From Apodospora peruviana (taxonomy: Eukaryota > Ascomycota > Sordariomycetes > Sordariales > Lasiosphaeriaceae), in assembly GCA_033439685.1 (NCBI GenBank), contig JAUEDM010000003.1, positions 1,394,001-1,458,000 on the forward strand: 64,000 nt of DNA, written 5' to 3'. The notes beneath the pieces were generated by a model. The model saw nothing but the letters and a program-made list of their open reading frames with translations. It did not search any database and was not told the origin of the DNA. This document shows positions 34,133-47,225 of the stretch, in pieces. The position numbers were made by a program, and so were the translations under genes. Each line of letters opens with the position of its first letter. Within the stretch, counting starts at the first letter, position 1.

Positions 34133-35719
34133 TCAGAGGTCTTGTTCTCCAACTTGTACCCTCAGCCCTCCATTATCCTCAACTTCCTTTCCTCTCAAAG
34201 CTGCATCCACAGAAACAGTCTTCTTCTCAGGCCCCGCGGGTGTCCGCACAAGATGAAACCTCTCCTGCCGCCCATACGCCCACAACCACTCCGATTCATC
34301 CTCGTCCCCTCCCCAAACATGCCTAATATCCTCCTCAAGCGGAAACCGTAACGTCGCGTTCCGCTCAGGCACAAAATGCTCCACCAGCAGCTCAACGCTA
34401 TAGTACATGTGCGGCAGCAGCGGAATCTCGCCCAAAACCGGGACACCGCCCTGCAGATTGGTCATGCCGATCAGCGTGCCGGCCGAGTGGCCCCAGTCGC
34501 CGATCGGGTGGCAGTACACTCTCCCCTCTATACCCTCGGCGCGCATCTGGTCGAGGGATTTCTTGAGGATCTCGTTGCCGGTCAGCCCGATCTTCATGTG
34601 CGATTTGACGATGTCTTGGGCTCGGTTGCCCTTCTTGAGGCCGGCGAGGAGGCTTTTCGGAACTTCGGTCTCGCCTGGACGTAGGACGTAGCCGAGGTGC
34701 TGCGTGTCGGTGTTCATACCCAAAGCGGTGACGCCGAAGTCGACGTGCAGCATGTCGCCGTAGTTGATGTCTTTTTCTGATGAGGTGGTATTGATATAAG
34801 TGAAGAAGGCGTCACGGTTGTTGGCTGAAGAAGATGAAGAACTAGAAAACTTCCACGCATTTTCGTCCATGATGGTCACGTCTGGATGAAACCAGGTCGT
34901 GTAGTTCATCTGCTGGATCTTTTCGCGGAGCCACCACTCGACGTCCTAATGATTTCGTTTCCGCTGTCAGTCAGGAGCAACAACTTCCACATCTGGCTTG
35001 GTGGGTGTTGCTTACAGTCGTAGTGGTAACCCCCGGCTCGATAACCTTCTCGCTGAACGCCTCCGATATCATGGCCCACGCGGTCGACTGCAGCCGCCTG
35101 TACCAGCCCGCGCGGCTCTCGGGCATGGTGGCGATGTACTCGATGGCGACCATGGGCTCCGACACCAGCTTGCCGGTCCACTCCTTGCCGATGCCGTCCT
35201 TGATAGCATCCAGCTCGCCGGCGTGCAAGCCCGAGCTGAACGCAATCTGTGGATGCGTGTCGACCGCAATGGATGCCGGTTTCTCTTTGGACAGAACCTC
35301 GCGCAGCTCAGCCCAGACTTCGGGCGTGTTGTCGATCCACGAGTATGTGGTTGGGTTGCCGTGCGAGGCGTTGGCCAAAAACAAGATGGTGGTCCTGCGC
35401 CTGGCGGAGAATTGCTGGGCTGACTTCAGCGACCAGAAGACCGTCTCTTCGGCGTACTCTCTTTGGCTGATCTGGAGTAGTGGTTAGGATCGGGGATTCA
35501 AGGAGGAAGGTAGGTAAGATTTATCCATACCAGCCAAGCATCGACGCCGTATTTCTGAAGAATCTTAGGGATTCCAGCTATCCGCTCTTTTGTCCATGCA
35601 TCTTGTATATCAGCTTGCTCGCGCAGAGAGGGCAGCGTATAGTATCTCGGTAGATGTGGCCAGTCCTGGGAGGCGGACGCGGCAGCCGCCGAGAGGAAAA
35701 GGAAAAATAGCCCCTTCAT
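34133..35719 (-). CDS. Secreted M24-family metallopeptidase (Xaa-Pro aminopeptidase-like)
   Basis: 485 aa, exons 35719-35531, 35471-35016 and 34945-34133, all phase 0. Starts with a signal peptide (MKGLFFLFLSAAAASAS). The C-terminal pita-bread fold keeps metal-ligand positions: Asp in MLHVDFGV, Asp 11 residues later in MNTDTQHLG, His in IGDWGHSAG and Glu in YYSVELLVEHFVPE; GRQERFHLV marks the last ligand region. An N-terminal creatinase-like domain includes VFWSLKSAQQFSARRRTTIL. Likely a secreted dinuclear-metal aminopeptidase or a related hydrolase. A poly-Ser run in the middle (about residue 235) is low complexity and could vary between strains. Confidence 0.87.
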
Positions 35720-36797
35720 CGTTCTTTGGGCTCACTCTTCAAGTTTGTGGAAGTTTAATGATCACCCGTCCACCAAAGTTTAGAAGATGCGAGGCGTGAT
35801 CTTCCGTCCTCACATATGTACATGGGATGTTCAGCGAAATGCTGTGTACCTTGGGATGGGTTGTCGTCAAACCGTCTTACCAAGCAAACCCCGCATTGGT
35901 TGATGTCAACAAGTACGGAATGGATAATATCCGCCCCATCCCCGAAACAGCAGGTGCTTAATTGCAGCCGGTGAGAGCCTCGGATTTCTTGCAAAGTCAT
36001 TTCGCTGGCTATTCTGCAAGCTACTTACCAATTAGATCCTGTAGTTGCATATCCCACCCTGCTGAAATACATCATCGCCAACAGCTCCATCACCACCCTG
36101 AACTGCTCAAGAGACACAGTCTCTCTAATCACCAGTTCAACTAACTATAGAACCACCATGTCCAACCACATTCTCGGCTCGACTTGTGCGCCTACATCCT
36201 AGCCGGAGGCTTGCCTTAAACATACCATCGTCTCAGACGTGCAATACCGCACCTGCAAGGATGTTAACATGTCCAAGCTCCTGAATTCCTGACCCAGACT
36301 CAACCATATCCGAGGACGGACAAATTTGAGCTCCAGCGTGGGTCTAACGAGTGGCCGCATGATCATCACTATCCACCGTTTTTCACACGCAACTTGTGAT
36401 AACCCATCTCGGAACAAATCTACTGGTTGAGGGCGTTCTTAGTTTGCGAGACCCCGCGCGCGGTTCGCGCTCTTCGGCGTCAGCGCCGTCGCAATTCCTC
36501 CTGGTACTGATGTCAAAGATAAAACACCCGCTGGGAGCGGACCACCTGTTAGCCCAGTTTCCAGGGTAAGCATGCATAAACCGCAACAGCTAGATCTGGT
36601 GGAATGATCGGGTGGGATGGTGAACCGCAGAAGAGCATAACTCCTGCGAAGAGGGCGCCAGAGACAATGATTGATTGCGTTGTGGGATTTCAAGAGTGCC
36701 ACTCATTCAAGCGCGCCCTTTTATCCTGTTGCGCTCTCGTGTTGCTTAAGTGGGATTTGACCCGTAGCCCATAAAACTGAGTTTCCTCTGCCGTTGT
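35720..36797. other. Intergenic region
   Basis: About 1.1 kb. Small frames (up to 87 codons) without motif. Serves as the promoter side of the M24 gene and the 3' side of the hydrolase gene. Nothing else supported. Confidence 0.4.
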
Positions 36798-38221
36798 TCA
36801 GCTGCCATGACTCTCACTCAACAGTCCCTCGGCGAACGTTTGGACGGCATCGCGCATGGTGAAGGCCACCTTGCCCTGAGCCCAAAAATGACCGGCATTG
36901 GATACTTCGTGGGCTCGGAACTTTGAATCCGGCACCTCTTGCAGCCGGGAGGCCCATTGTCGGAGCTTTCGAGCTGGTACGAAACCATCGCGGTCCCCGT
37001 AGACAGCGAGGGTGGGATTGCGAACCAGCTTTTCCTCGGCTTCGACAGGTAACGTTGCCGGTTGAGCGATCGGTTTCAGTTCTCCTGGATGAGCACCGGT
37101 CTTGCCGACTATTGCTGGTTTCTGAGCTGCCCTTGCGAACGGCGCGGGGAACGACATGGTGGCAAGATTCGTGATCACGCCTTGTAAGGGTGAGACTAGC
37201 AGGTAGGCTGGGCTTGCCACGGTGCGGCCCGGCACTGGGAGCAGGAAATCGTGGGCGGGCTCCTGATGCGGTTCCTTCTCCTCCACGGCGTCGTCTTCTG
37301 CACCCTGATGATGCAATGCCGACCCCTCCCCGCTGACGTGCCGTCTCTTTTGCCCCTTCCTTGCCTTCGTCATCAGGTCCGCCACACCCTTCCGTATCTT
37401 CTCTTCAGCCTCGAGGGCAAACGAGTGTCTCGAGTCGTGGCTCTTGCGACGATTCTCCTCATCACCACCAATGCGCAGGCCGAGGCTCTTCCTAGGTGAT
37501 CTTCCGGATTGACGGTCGATCACCGCGGCTCTGGCGCTGGCCAAGATCGTATTTTGTCTCTCGGCGAGATGTTGCGCGCGCAGTCTGATCTCTGCAGCAG
37601 GAGAGCCGCACATCGGAGTGTCAAAGGGCGCGAGAATCGTCGGCAGAGACGGGAGCTGTGTTGTTATCATGGCACCGTACGAGTAGCCGCTGAGGAGGAG
37701 AATCGGAGTCTCGCTCGTCGGTGCCTGGCCAGATCCGCTGTCTGGGGTAGGGGGCCGGCGGAAAGGATCGAGGAAATGGACGTAGTGGGACACAAAGCCG
37801 ACTGCAGTCATGTAATCGGCTCGTTCAGCTTTTGCTGTCCAAGAGGTTCGGCCAGCGGAGCCATGCGCGCCTCTGTGTCACGAATGGTTAGCTATCTCGG
37901 CGCGTGCCATGTTGGTAGAGGTCGGCCCCACCTGAAATTGAACGTCATGACAAGGAAGCCGAGCCTCAGAAGCGTGCTGGCCACAATGTCAACGACCGGG
38001 TCATCGAAGCACCCACCAAGCGGCGCGTATGGGTGGGCGACGATGGCTGCGTGTCTCTGCCATGACTGAGCTGGCAGATTTTTGGGCAGCGAGGGCGCGA
38101 GGGGCTGGGAATGGTAGACGCGACAGTCAAGAGGGAGTCCGTCGTGGAGACTGGGCAACGTAAAGGTTAGAGTGGGCAATGGAAGTGTGAATGGCGAATG
38201 ATGATCTAAGTCGGCCATCAT
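36798..38221 (-). CDS. Alpha/beta hydrolase with a long charged insertion
   Basis: 454 aa from two exons (38221-37932, 37872-36798). The oxyanion/first-strand region reads HAAIVAHPYAPLGG. The nucleophile elbow is LLSGYSYGAMI (Ser), the acid is in LAVYGDRDGFV and the base in VSNAGHFWA. Between the nucleophile and the acid lies an unusual insertion of roughly 150 residues rich in Arg, Lys, Glu and His (KSLGLRIGGDEENRRKSHD, EEKIRKGVADLMTKARKG). It is predicted to be flexible and separates two halves of an otherwise standard fold. The substrate is unknown; no signal peptide is seen. Confidence 0.82.
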
Positions 38222-39859
38222 TGCGGGAAGGAACTTGGCCGTTCAATGCCTCTTTGTTCAATTAGGTTTGCGCCGGAGCTCGGGCGTCTGTCGCAAACAC
38301 GGCGGTGAGGTGGGATGAGGCTTCGGTTTGGCAGTGGAGCTTGCCGAGCTGCAGTGACAGGCCCCACGGTGCAGTCTAGACCTAAGACTACGGATAGTCC
38401 CCGAGCCCGAGCAAGCCCCGAGCGCGCTGCTGACAACAGTCACAACCTACAGGTTACGGTAGCTGCTTGTCTCGGAATTGTTCAGACATGTTGGCTGTGC
38501 TCACCATGATATTTTTGGAAAGCGAATTTCAGTCGAAACATCCCGTCATCTGATACCAACTGCTCTTGTCCTCCCACTAACTGGCTGCGGCACCAAGGGC
38601 AGAGAGCACTTGATTGGTTTTACGGGAAACTTTTTGAATGGTGACCCTGTATTCCGTAAATTCGCCAATTACCTCGAAAAGACGAGTTCCTGAAAGCTTC
38701 TAGGCAGTAAACCGCATAGGTTGATTCAGGTGCATCGTCATCATGGTCGTTTTGCGAAGGTCATCAGCCATTTTGGTCAATGACGTTGCCAAGCTGGCAG
38801 CGCTAGTTAGCGAACGCAACGCTGACGAGCAAGCAGCGCCGAGCGTGCCGCACCACTGTTAATAACTCGCTCGCCTTGTCTCGGCTAGGGCCCGGGCTGC
38901 CTAGCATGTGAAGACAACATCCAACAACGACGCGATACGGAGTACACCTAAACCTGGGCGTTGCAGAGACGGCACTTCAACGGTCTGTATGTCGTCACGT
39001 CTGTAGCTGGCGACACCTCATCATGCAGCTGACTCGCCGGTTCTCGGCTCCCTTCCTTCAGGTTAATCGCCAAGTATATATGGAGTGACTCGCGCAACCT
39101 GGGAGTCCCGTCTGGTCAAACCCATTGTTGGGCGAAATTGTTGGGGCAGAGTTGCAGATGGGGAGATTGTTGAAGAGGAGGTCCCGTCAGGATCCCGTCA
39201 GTGGGTGGCATGGCCCGCAGATCCGCTGCGAAGTATTCCTGTTTAGCAATTACGTGTAGTTTTGCATTAAACACTAACAGTTTAAAGGTTTAGACTCGCA
39301 GGTACGGGCTGCCCAGCCGGCAGACACACTGCAGATCTGGGGTCAGGCGCCCAGTCACAATGCCCGCCCCACCTGCACTACCCCACGTTCTTTGTTCAGC
39401 AGCGTGTCTTCGATGGCCACAAGTCAAAATCGTCTGCCACCAACCACGATTGCATCCCTGTCCATTTGGGGGTTGGCCAGATTCCTGTCAGGTGGTCTTC
39501 CCAGTGGTCTCCCTACCTCACCTCAGACAATGACGCCTTGTTCTTCTCATGCTCTTTCTCTTCTTTTCCTCTATAGATGTATGCCTTGTCTCAAATTAAA
39601 TTCAGTAATTCTTGCAATATCTCAACTGCCCGATTCTCGTCAGTCCGCTGATGCATGTCTACGTCAACTGTGCGCGAGACACACCGTATTTGTGACACCT
39701 GGTCCTCGTCGATATTCCCACATGCCGGAGCATCTTGACCACCGGGTCCCACGTCCTTCGCCCTGAGCAGCCCATCGAGCTCTCGAGTTGCTCACCTGGG
39801 ACGTCATACAATTCCCTTCCTCCGTCCTTCTCCGCGAGCGTGCGCCGACTACCTCCGCA
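38222..39859. other. 1.6-kb intergenic region (divergent promoters)
   Basis: Lies between the hydrolase gene (minus) and the lipase gene (plus). No gene, RNA or strong repeat recognised. The segment nearest 39860 contains C/T-rich tracts typical of fungal promoters. Confidence 0.4.
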
Positions 39860-42380
39860 ATGCCGGATCTTCTTCTCCATGGCGCTCCCGTCATCCGAGT
39901 CAATGCGGCCCCAGAGGGAAAGGGGAATGTGCCTGGTCAGCCCACAACCTCGCATATTGGGAAAAGGAACAAGGCGCAGGCGTCGACTACTCTTCTGCCG
40001 CTATCCAAGGCCATTCGTGGTGCCAGTAATGTTCTGTTATCATGGCGCGATGGCCTGAACGAGTCGGAGCGCGAAGACAAACGGAGGACTGAAGAGCGAA
40101 TGCAGATCCTAGCAGCACGCATGCAGAACGTGAGTGTGGGCTCCTCGAATGCGCCATATCTCTGGTACTGCGCTTCCTGTCGATTGCTAACCCCTGTTTT
40201 CCCTGCAGGCCACGAGTATGACAGAATGGGAGACGGCGGCCAAGGAACTTGACCAGCTCGAGGGCAATGACGAATGGAAGCTCGACCCATCAACCGGCGA
40301 CTACAACCCTGAACTGATCGAGACCAAGTTGAAAGAGCTGGACACGGCCAGAGCAAATTGCGACATCAGGACCATGATGTATCTCGTCCGGACGGCCCTG
40401 TCGCGTGACCTCGGTGGAATGGGTAATATCGACCTCTACCGCCATTCGTATATCGGGACCAAGAAGTTGATTGAACGCTACGTCGACTCGGCCATCAAGA
40501 CGATCGAAGCCATAGTTGATAAAGGTGCATATGCACTGCCAATAGACCTGGAATCTAAGGACCTCCTGGAGGGAATGCTTTACGCACGACAGAGCTTCGG
40601 GAGGAGTGCCCTACTACTGAGTGGGGGCGCAACGTTTGGTATGTCTCATATCGGCGTGCTGAAGGCCCTATACGATTCTCGCCTCCTTCCGCGCATTATA
40701 TCGGGCGCTTCCGCGGGATCCATCGTCTGTGCCGTCTTATGCACCCGCAAGGATGACGAGATCCCGGATCTGATCAGACAGTTTCCCTACGGCGACCTGG
40801 ACGTGTTTGAGGGCGAACGAGACGGCATCTCTGACCACATTCGGCGGCTGCTGACCGAAGGAAGCTGGTCAGACATCGCGAACCTGAAGCGGGTCATGCG
40901 CGCACAGCTTGGAGATTTGACGTTCCAGGAGGCCTACAACCGGACGCGAAGGATATGCAACATCTGCGTTTCGTCGGCCTCCATCTACGAACTTCCTCGT
41001 CTGCTCAACTACATCACAGCTCCCAATGTCATGATCTGGTCTGCTGTTGCCGCATCCTGTTCCCTCCCTCTCGTCTTCCAAGCTGCTCCTCCGTTGGTCA
41101 AGGACCCCACGACAGGTGCGCATGTGCCTTGGAATCCTACACCACAGGCTTGGATTGACGGGTCTGTGGACAACGACTTGCCCATGACTCGCCTTGCGGA
41201 AATGTTCAACGTCAACCACTTCATTGTCTCACAAGTCAATCCTCATGTAGTTCCCTTTCTTTCCAAGGATGACAGGCTGTACCCCGGCACTGCACCTGGT
41301 CGGCTTCGCCAACAGCAGTCCGCCACCGAAAAGGGAGAATGGCTCTACACTGTCACCGCTTTGGCCAAAGACGAAGCACTCCACAGGTTGCATTTCCTCA
41401 CAGAACTTGGCATTTTCCCAAATCTCTTCACCAAGCTCCAGTCGATCTTGAGCCAAAGGTACTCTGGTGATATTACTATCCTCCCCGAAATTGCGATACA
41501 GGATCTTCCACGCATTTTGAAAAACCCAACATCAGATTTCATGTTGCGAAATTGCCGGATAGGCGAGAGAGCAACCTGGCCGAAACTTAGCCGCATTCGA
41601 GACAGGTGTGCTATCGAGCTCGCTCTGGACCAAGCCGTCCACGCGTTGCGAGCCCGCGTTGTCTTCAGCAAAAGCCAAGTCGACCTCCGCCGCCTCGCCG
41701 CCACCTCGGAACCTCAAACCATGCTAGTCGGTCTGAGCAGGGAAAACAGCGTTGAGAGTTCAGTGACGAGCGCACCCCGACTGGGCCGCACTTACTCAAT
41801 GCACCATCACCCATCATCCGAAGATGCGAGCCAAGAAGAGACGCAAACAAGACGGCGCAGGAGTTCGGTCAGCAATCTCCGCCCTGCGGCGGGACGACAC
41901 CATAGAAGAGTCTTCCAGGACGTCTACGACGGCATCACCGATGACCAGTCCGAAGAGGATGAACGCTTTGAGATGTACTTCCGCAAAGGCCCTCCAGCAG
42001 GGCATTCGCTGAGCAGGGCTATCGCAACCAAGCCGCGCCTCAAGCGGTCCTCGAAGAGCCACAGTCATCTGCCAAGCTCAAAGTCGTTCGTTCCCAACAT
42101 GAACGTCTCCTCGCCGGAGAATGCAGCTTCCAGCAACGTACCAGTCTTTGACTTCTCGAAACCTCTGTCTCCACCGATAAACAGCACGGGTCACGACTCG
42201 GCCGTTGCTATGGAGGACAGCACCGTCGAAGAGCCAGTGGCAGGCAAAGAGCCAATATGCAAGTTGGGGGCTGGCCCGCAGAATGAACATCAGCGGTTGA
42301 ATCATAATAACTCGGATGCCGATGACGAGAGTGAATCGGATCTTAGCCCATACTATGAGCATAATCATATTGGGGCTTAG
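39860..42380 (+). CDS. Patatin-type triacylglycerol lipase (TGL3/4/5-SDP1 family)
   Basis: 813 aa, exons 39860-40129 and 40209-42380. Expected to hydrolyse stored triacylglycerol on lipid droplets. A DUF3336-like N-terminal region (SWRDGLNESEREDKRR, then YNPELIETKLKELDTAR) precedes the patatin domain. The glycine-rich oxyanion loop is LLLSGGATFGMSHIG, the nucleophile elbow is SGASAGSIV (Ser near residue 259) and the catalytic Asp is in WIDGSVDNDLP (near 406). The last 250 residues are Ser/Arg-rich, likely disordered, with many RRRSS and RSSKSHS phosphorylation-type motifs. The ATG at 39860 was chosen because it is the first one in frame and the following residues resemble the family start. 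Confidence 0.93.
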
Positions 42381-44013
42381 GTTAGAGGGATGAGTTTTCA
42401 GGGGGGCAGTGATAAGGTTAGAGTGTCCGCAAAGCATGGAGACAACGGCACATGCAATTTGACAGCGGCTTGAAATATTATTGCTCCTATGGTCAGTGTG
42501 TTTAGGCAATGGGATAAGGAGCCGGGCAAGCTTGGGTCAAAATGATGATTAGTGAAGGTCGGAGCACGAACTAGGCATTTGGCAGATTGGCGTTGCATCA
42601 TCATTGGCTGTGGGGTTCTGGAAATGGCGTTAGGGCCGAGATCTCACTATCACATTACACGTTGGCGTTCTACATGCATGGCTTGGCAGCATATATCATC
42701 AGGTGCAAAAGGCAGGACGTGGCAAAGGGACTACTGCCCTCTTTCTATGTTTCACATCACACATAGGACGTATATGGTAAATATTGGTGATCAGCATATC
42801 AAAACACGATTATATTGATATACGGCTTCTCCTATTATGGTTATCCTGATAACATCCGGTGGACAAAGCTTCAAGACAGACAATGTTGATGTAGCAGCCG
42901 GATGATCTGCTCCGGCTCTTTGACCTGAGAGCGTTGTTGTAAGGGCAATAAAAGGGGAAGTCCACGTCTTGACAAGTTCCAACTTCCCGGGTATGTTGAG
43001 TTGTATGCGCTTTGTGGTAGAGTAGAGGACGGCTGTGCTGCCCTTGCCGAAGTCCAGCCTCGTGGCACGATGTCAGATTGCCATACACTAGGGAGAGAAT
43101 CATTAATTCATCATTGGGTTAATAAGTGGACAACAGAGAACGGACAATATCATGCCATCCCTACGATATTCAATCCGAAGCAAACACGATGAGTGTTCAT
43201 CAAGGTACATACATGTACCCGGATGGGGGACTGGAGCAACAATCACATCCCAGGTACTTATTGTCAGCCTTGTAAGGCTCAGCGAGCAAATCTCCACACG
43301 CAGCCTCGGGCCTCAGGAAAGGCACCATGACCCGTAGACCGGTTCATCTCAAGACTTGTACAGCCAGAGGACCTGATCTGGGAAAATTTGACACGTATGC
43401 ACCTTAATTATTTCAACTTGGCCTTTCTCCTTGCTTAAATTCTTATCCAGAGACCTTGACCAACTGTAACGAACCAAATTCTCTTATAATAGCAATATCA
43501 TCCGAAGATGGTTTCCACATCTTCCTTCGTCGGAAACCAGACCAGGCCAGGAGTTACCCACAGTGAATGAGAAAGAACAAGCCCAGTCAAGTAAGAACGT
43601 TCCATGTCCTTCCACTGCGACTGCCATACGCAAAAAGTGGTCTCTTGACCGTCCAAGCGAGCACATGACGCAAATCTATTCACAACACCAAACAACATTC
43701 TCAATCCACATTCACTTTTACTGCATCGACCATCACCATTGTGCATAAAACCGCTGGAAACAGCCAAAGAATATTTTTAAGCAGCTTCCCTCTGGTTCAC
43801 CCCACCACATCCGCAAACTTTAGCACAATCGCACCGGCACCACGCCACTCAAGTCACCGAAGGACACATAACCATCACACACAACTCGCTGCAGTAAACA
43901 AACACCCGTCACCATTTCCTTTCGCAAACTCAGGCAACCGACACTCGATCAAAAGCCGAAACGAAAAACATACACAGGACCTGCAGCAGAAGGAACATCC
44001 GAGGCGCAACACC
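42381..44013. other. 1.6-kb intergenic region
   Basis: Downstream sequence of the lipase and upstream region of the gene at 44014. CA-rich tracts near 43690-43950 suggest 5' UTR and promoter. The frame before 44014 is open from 43741 but looks like untranslated sequence. No other feature. Confidence 0.4.
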
Positions 44014-44796
44014 ATGTCCAAATCCCGTGTTCTCGCGGCGATTTACGTCATCCGCAACTGTAATGAATTTGCAGAGGACGTCAAACGAATTACGCGGAGC
44101 ATCCTCCCATACGATAAGGCCGGCGTCGTCGCACGCTCCGCGTATTACACGCCCAAGTCTCTACAGCCAGATATGCCAGCAGCGTCGGGGGTCAAGCCAG
44201 ATTCCGCCGGTGGGATCGAGCAGCAACCACTACCACCGCATGCACAGCGGAGGAGTGAAGCCAGCAGCGGCGACGACTCTGCTGACATAGACCCGATAGA
44301 GTACAACTGGGTCATGCTAGTCGGCTTCACCAAGCTCCCCAAGAACGAGGACGTGGCCAGGCACATCCACAAGCAGCTGGCCGAGGCGCTGCGCTCGACG
44401 CCCGGAGAGTGTACGCTGTTTACGTTTGCATCGGCGGCGCATAACAAACAGTCGCTGCTGCAATGGATGGAAGAGAACGAGGATATTCTGTCACGAAGCC
44501 AATGGGACGAGGACCGGTTCGGCGAGAAGGGCACCGACGAGTTCGGGTCGTTCGAGGAGGTCCGCCAATCGACAAAACTCACAGGGCTTTGGAAGGCTAG
44601 TAGGGCTAGCAAAGCTGCAACAACATCAGCCGCTGGGGAGAACGATGCTGCTGATAAAGGGGGAAAGGAGGCAGAGGGGCCGCGCCCTGACGAGGAGGAG
44701 AAGGGCCGGCTTGCTGCTATCGACACTTCGGGGCTGAGCAAGAAGGATCTGCGGAAAGCAGCGAAGGCTGCCAAGGCGGGGAAGAAGAAAGCGTAG
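44014..44796 (+). CDS. Conserved fungal protein of unknown function with a Lys/Ala-rich tail
   Basis: 260 aa, single exon; ATG at 44014 has a good context (ACCATGTCC). The N-terminus reads SRVLAAIYVIRNCNEFAEDV and the core contains YNWVMLVGFTKLPKNEDVAR followed by CTLFTFASAAHNKQSLLQWM. After FGSFEEVRQSTKLTGLWKA the rest is low complexity, ending in SKKDLRKAAKAAKAGKKKA. It has the look of a soluble protein with a basic tail; I do not recognise the family. The strong codon bias supports it as a real gene. Confidence 0.7.
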   Translation: MSKSRVLAAIYVIRNCNEFAEDVKRITRSILPYDKAGVVARSAYYTPKSLQPDMPAASGVKPDSAGGIEQQPLPPHAQRRSEASSGDDSADIDPIEYNWVMLVGFTKLPKNEDVARHIHKQLAEALRSTPGECTLFTFASAAHNKQSLLQWMEENEDILSRSQWDEDRFGEKGTDEFGSFEEVRQSTKLTGLWKASRASKAATTSAAGENDAADKGGKEAEGPRPDEEEKGRLAAIDTSGLSKKDLRKAAKAAKAGKKKA

Positions 44797-45512
44797 AGCC
44801 TATCTGGAGGTTCGACTGAGGCTGAGAACTGAATGAGGTTGATGCGGATAGCTTTGGGTTGAGAGCCATGGATAGCGTGCAGTTTTCTAGGAATACAGCG
44901 CTACCTTGTCTTTCTATGCATTGTGATGATATGACTCCAGCTTTGCTTTGAGATATGTATAGTGCGAACAACGTCGAGGTATCGCTCATCTTATACAGCT
45001 CATACCTATCTACACGGTTTATTCATCACCAGTTCTGGACAGCAAACCGGCCGACATTTCGTTTGTTCGGCAAAGATTTATCCCACAAACCATATTGTAT
45101 GTTTTCTCTCTCGATCTACAAAGTACTAACCAACACTATGGGAAAAAGTGCAGAAATCCGTATTGGGAGTTAAGGGTTGTTGACCAGACGTGAAAGAGAA
45201 AGCAGTGGTGTCGTGCACGATGGTCAGCCTTTATATCGCGTTCTCGGGACTCTATCTGGTTGCCGAACGGCCGATTGAGCCGTAACCCGGCTCCGCGTAT
45301 ATTTATCCCGGAAGAATGCGACCCCAGTGTTCGCACAGGCAAAGACAGCTCGGGGTAAACTACCCCACTGCAAGCCACGCGAGATCTGTCCCTGACGAGC
45401 ATCGCTGTTTCTTCTCACTGCAGTGCTCTGAAAGGCGAATCACGCTTGAGAAAAGGGCCATCTTGCTCAACCTGACTAGGTACTTACTCACTTTTTCATT
45501 AGATCCTTCAAT
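44797..45512. other. Intergenic region at the left edge of the polyketide cluster
   Basis: 716 bp between the unknown gene and the SDR gene. No specific signal recognised. Confidence 0.4.
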
Positions 45513-46746
45513 ATGACCGAACCACAGCCAAGCACCGCTCAGTTTGCCCCTCGCTTCCGGAACGACGTCTACCCTTTCATCGAACCCAAGAAGTTCAAAG
45601 GGTCCCTCCAGGGCAAGGTCACCATCATCACCGGTATGCGCGCAATGTACCCTTGGTTGCCCGGTGGCCGTTCAGTTGACATGTTTGGTAAACCACAGGG
45701 GCGGCTGGAGCAATCGGGCAGGGACTCGCAGAGTCCTTTGCTGTGGCGGGTGCCAACCTGGCTCTGACGTACAACAACACGCCTCCGCCTCCGGCGCTCA
45801 AGGAACGGTGTCTCGACCTGGGGGCGAGCGCCGTCACGTTCATCAAGTGTAATGTAGCTGAGCTCGAGGGCTGCGAGGAGCTCGTTCGACAGGTATACTT
45901 CGACCATCCAGCATGCTTCAAGCCGAATACTGCTGACACTCACTAGACTCTCGAAGCCCATGGCCGTGTAGACATTCTGATCAACAATGCCGGAGCGAAT
46001 GGTCTCGGTCCGGTATGTTCCTCTGCACCCTTTCTGAGCACCCACATCCTGGTTGACGTGATACAGATGGACGCCCAAGACCCCCACGATTTTATTCGGG
46101 ACATAGCCGTCAACTTCCACGGGCCCTACTACCTCATGCGCCTTTTGGTACCCAAGTTCAAGACCCAGGGAAGCGGTTGCGTGCTCAACATCGCTTCCCG
46201 GGCAGGCACCGTCGCGATCCCGTACAGCACGAGCTACTGCGCCAGCAAGGCCGCGCTGATTAATCTCACAGCGTGCACTCAGAAAGAAGTTGACGTGGAG
46301 GGGTTGGACGATGTGCATTTGTACTCGTTGCATCCGGGCGGAATCAAGTCCAAGATGACGCTCAAGAGTATCTCTCTCTCTTCTCGTCCCCTGATTAACC
46401 ATTGACTAATTTGTGAGCAGAATATGGGAGGGAATCAGTCAGCAACCTACCCGAAAAGGCTCGGGGTTGGTTTGAGAAAGCGCTTGACATTTATAATGAT
46501 TCGCCGTATCTCAACGGCATGGTCTGCGTCGCGTTGGCTACTGGTGTTGGTAAAGACGCGCTGAGGGGTAAGTACTTTGACGTCGGACAGGATTTGGAAG
46601 ATGTCCTCGCGCAGAAGGAGGCGCTTAAGACGAATCCGGATTTGTATTCGTTGCATACGAGTTTTCTGGGCGGGCTGTCGAATGGGGGTGTGCCGCCTGG
46701 TGGGTATCAGGTTCCGGAGAAGGCTTTTGAGTTTCCTGGATTTTGA
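45513..46746 (+). CDS. Short-chain dehydrogenase/reductase near the PKS
   Basis: 335 aa from five exons: 45513-45633, 45699-45892, 45947-46012, 46067-46367 and 46421-46746. The cofactor motif TGAAGAIGQGLAESF is formed across the first splice junction. The structural motif LINNAGANG, the catalytic Ser in LNIASRAG and the YCASK active site (TSYCASKAAL) are all present. Classical NAD(P)H-dependent SDR, slightly long because of an extended C-terminus (KALDIYNDSPYLNG and on). It lies convergent to the PKS, with about 480 bp between the ends, and is a reasonable candidate for a tailoring ketoreductase or alcohol dehydrogenase, but membership in the cluster is inferred from position only. Confidence 0.9.
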
Positions 46747-47225
46747 TTTTGAGAAGAGGAGACCGGAGGGACGGTTATGAACTTATGGTGAAAAGGGAGG
46801 TGATCTTGGGGGAAGGAGATAGGGGTAGATGGCGGATGAGGTGATTGTGATTTGGAAGATGGTTACATGTACTGCCGTGAGTGGTATCTGCGCGTTGAAT
46901 TATTGGGTCTAACTAGTAGGCATGAATGTGGCAAGTATGTAGGTAGCTACCTAGGTACAGTGGGATGTACTGGTTGCGACTAATCTGACCACTGGAGGTA
47001 TTCACGGATTTATATTTATTTTCGTGGGCTGATCATTTATAGAAATCTTCATCCCCTAGTTTGCTATTTGGGTGGTTATTGGTATCTGGTAGTCAAAGCC
47101 TGTATTCCGATACTACGTACCTACTAGCACTAATCCCAAGACTCAGCTCGCCCTGCTTGGAAATTTACTCAAGAGAATCTACTACGTCTTTATTAACCAA
47201 TTTACCACAAATGGGACTCGAACCC
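46747..47225. other. Intergenic region with a palindromic repeat
   Basis: 479 bp between convergent SDR and PKS ends. ATGTAGGTAGCTACCTAGGTAC lies at about 46938-46958. A T-loop-like GGGTTCGAGTCCC sits at the PKS stop codon on the minus strand, but a tRNA could not be built around it. Confidence 0.5.
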
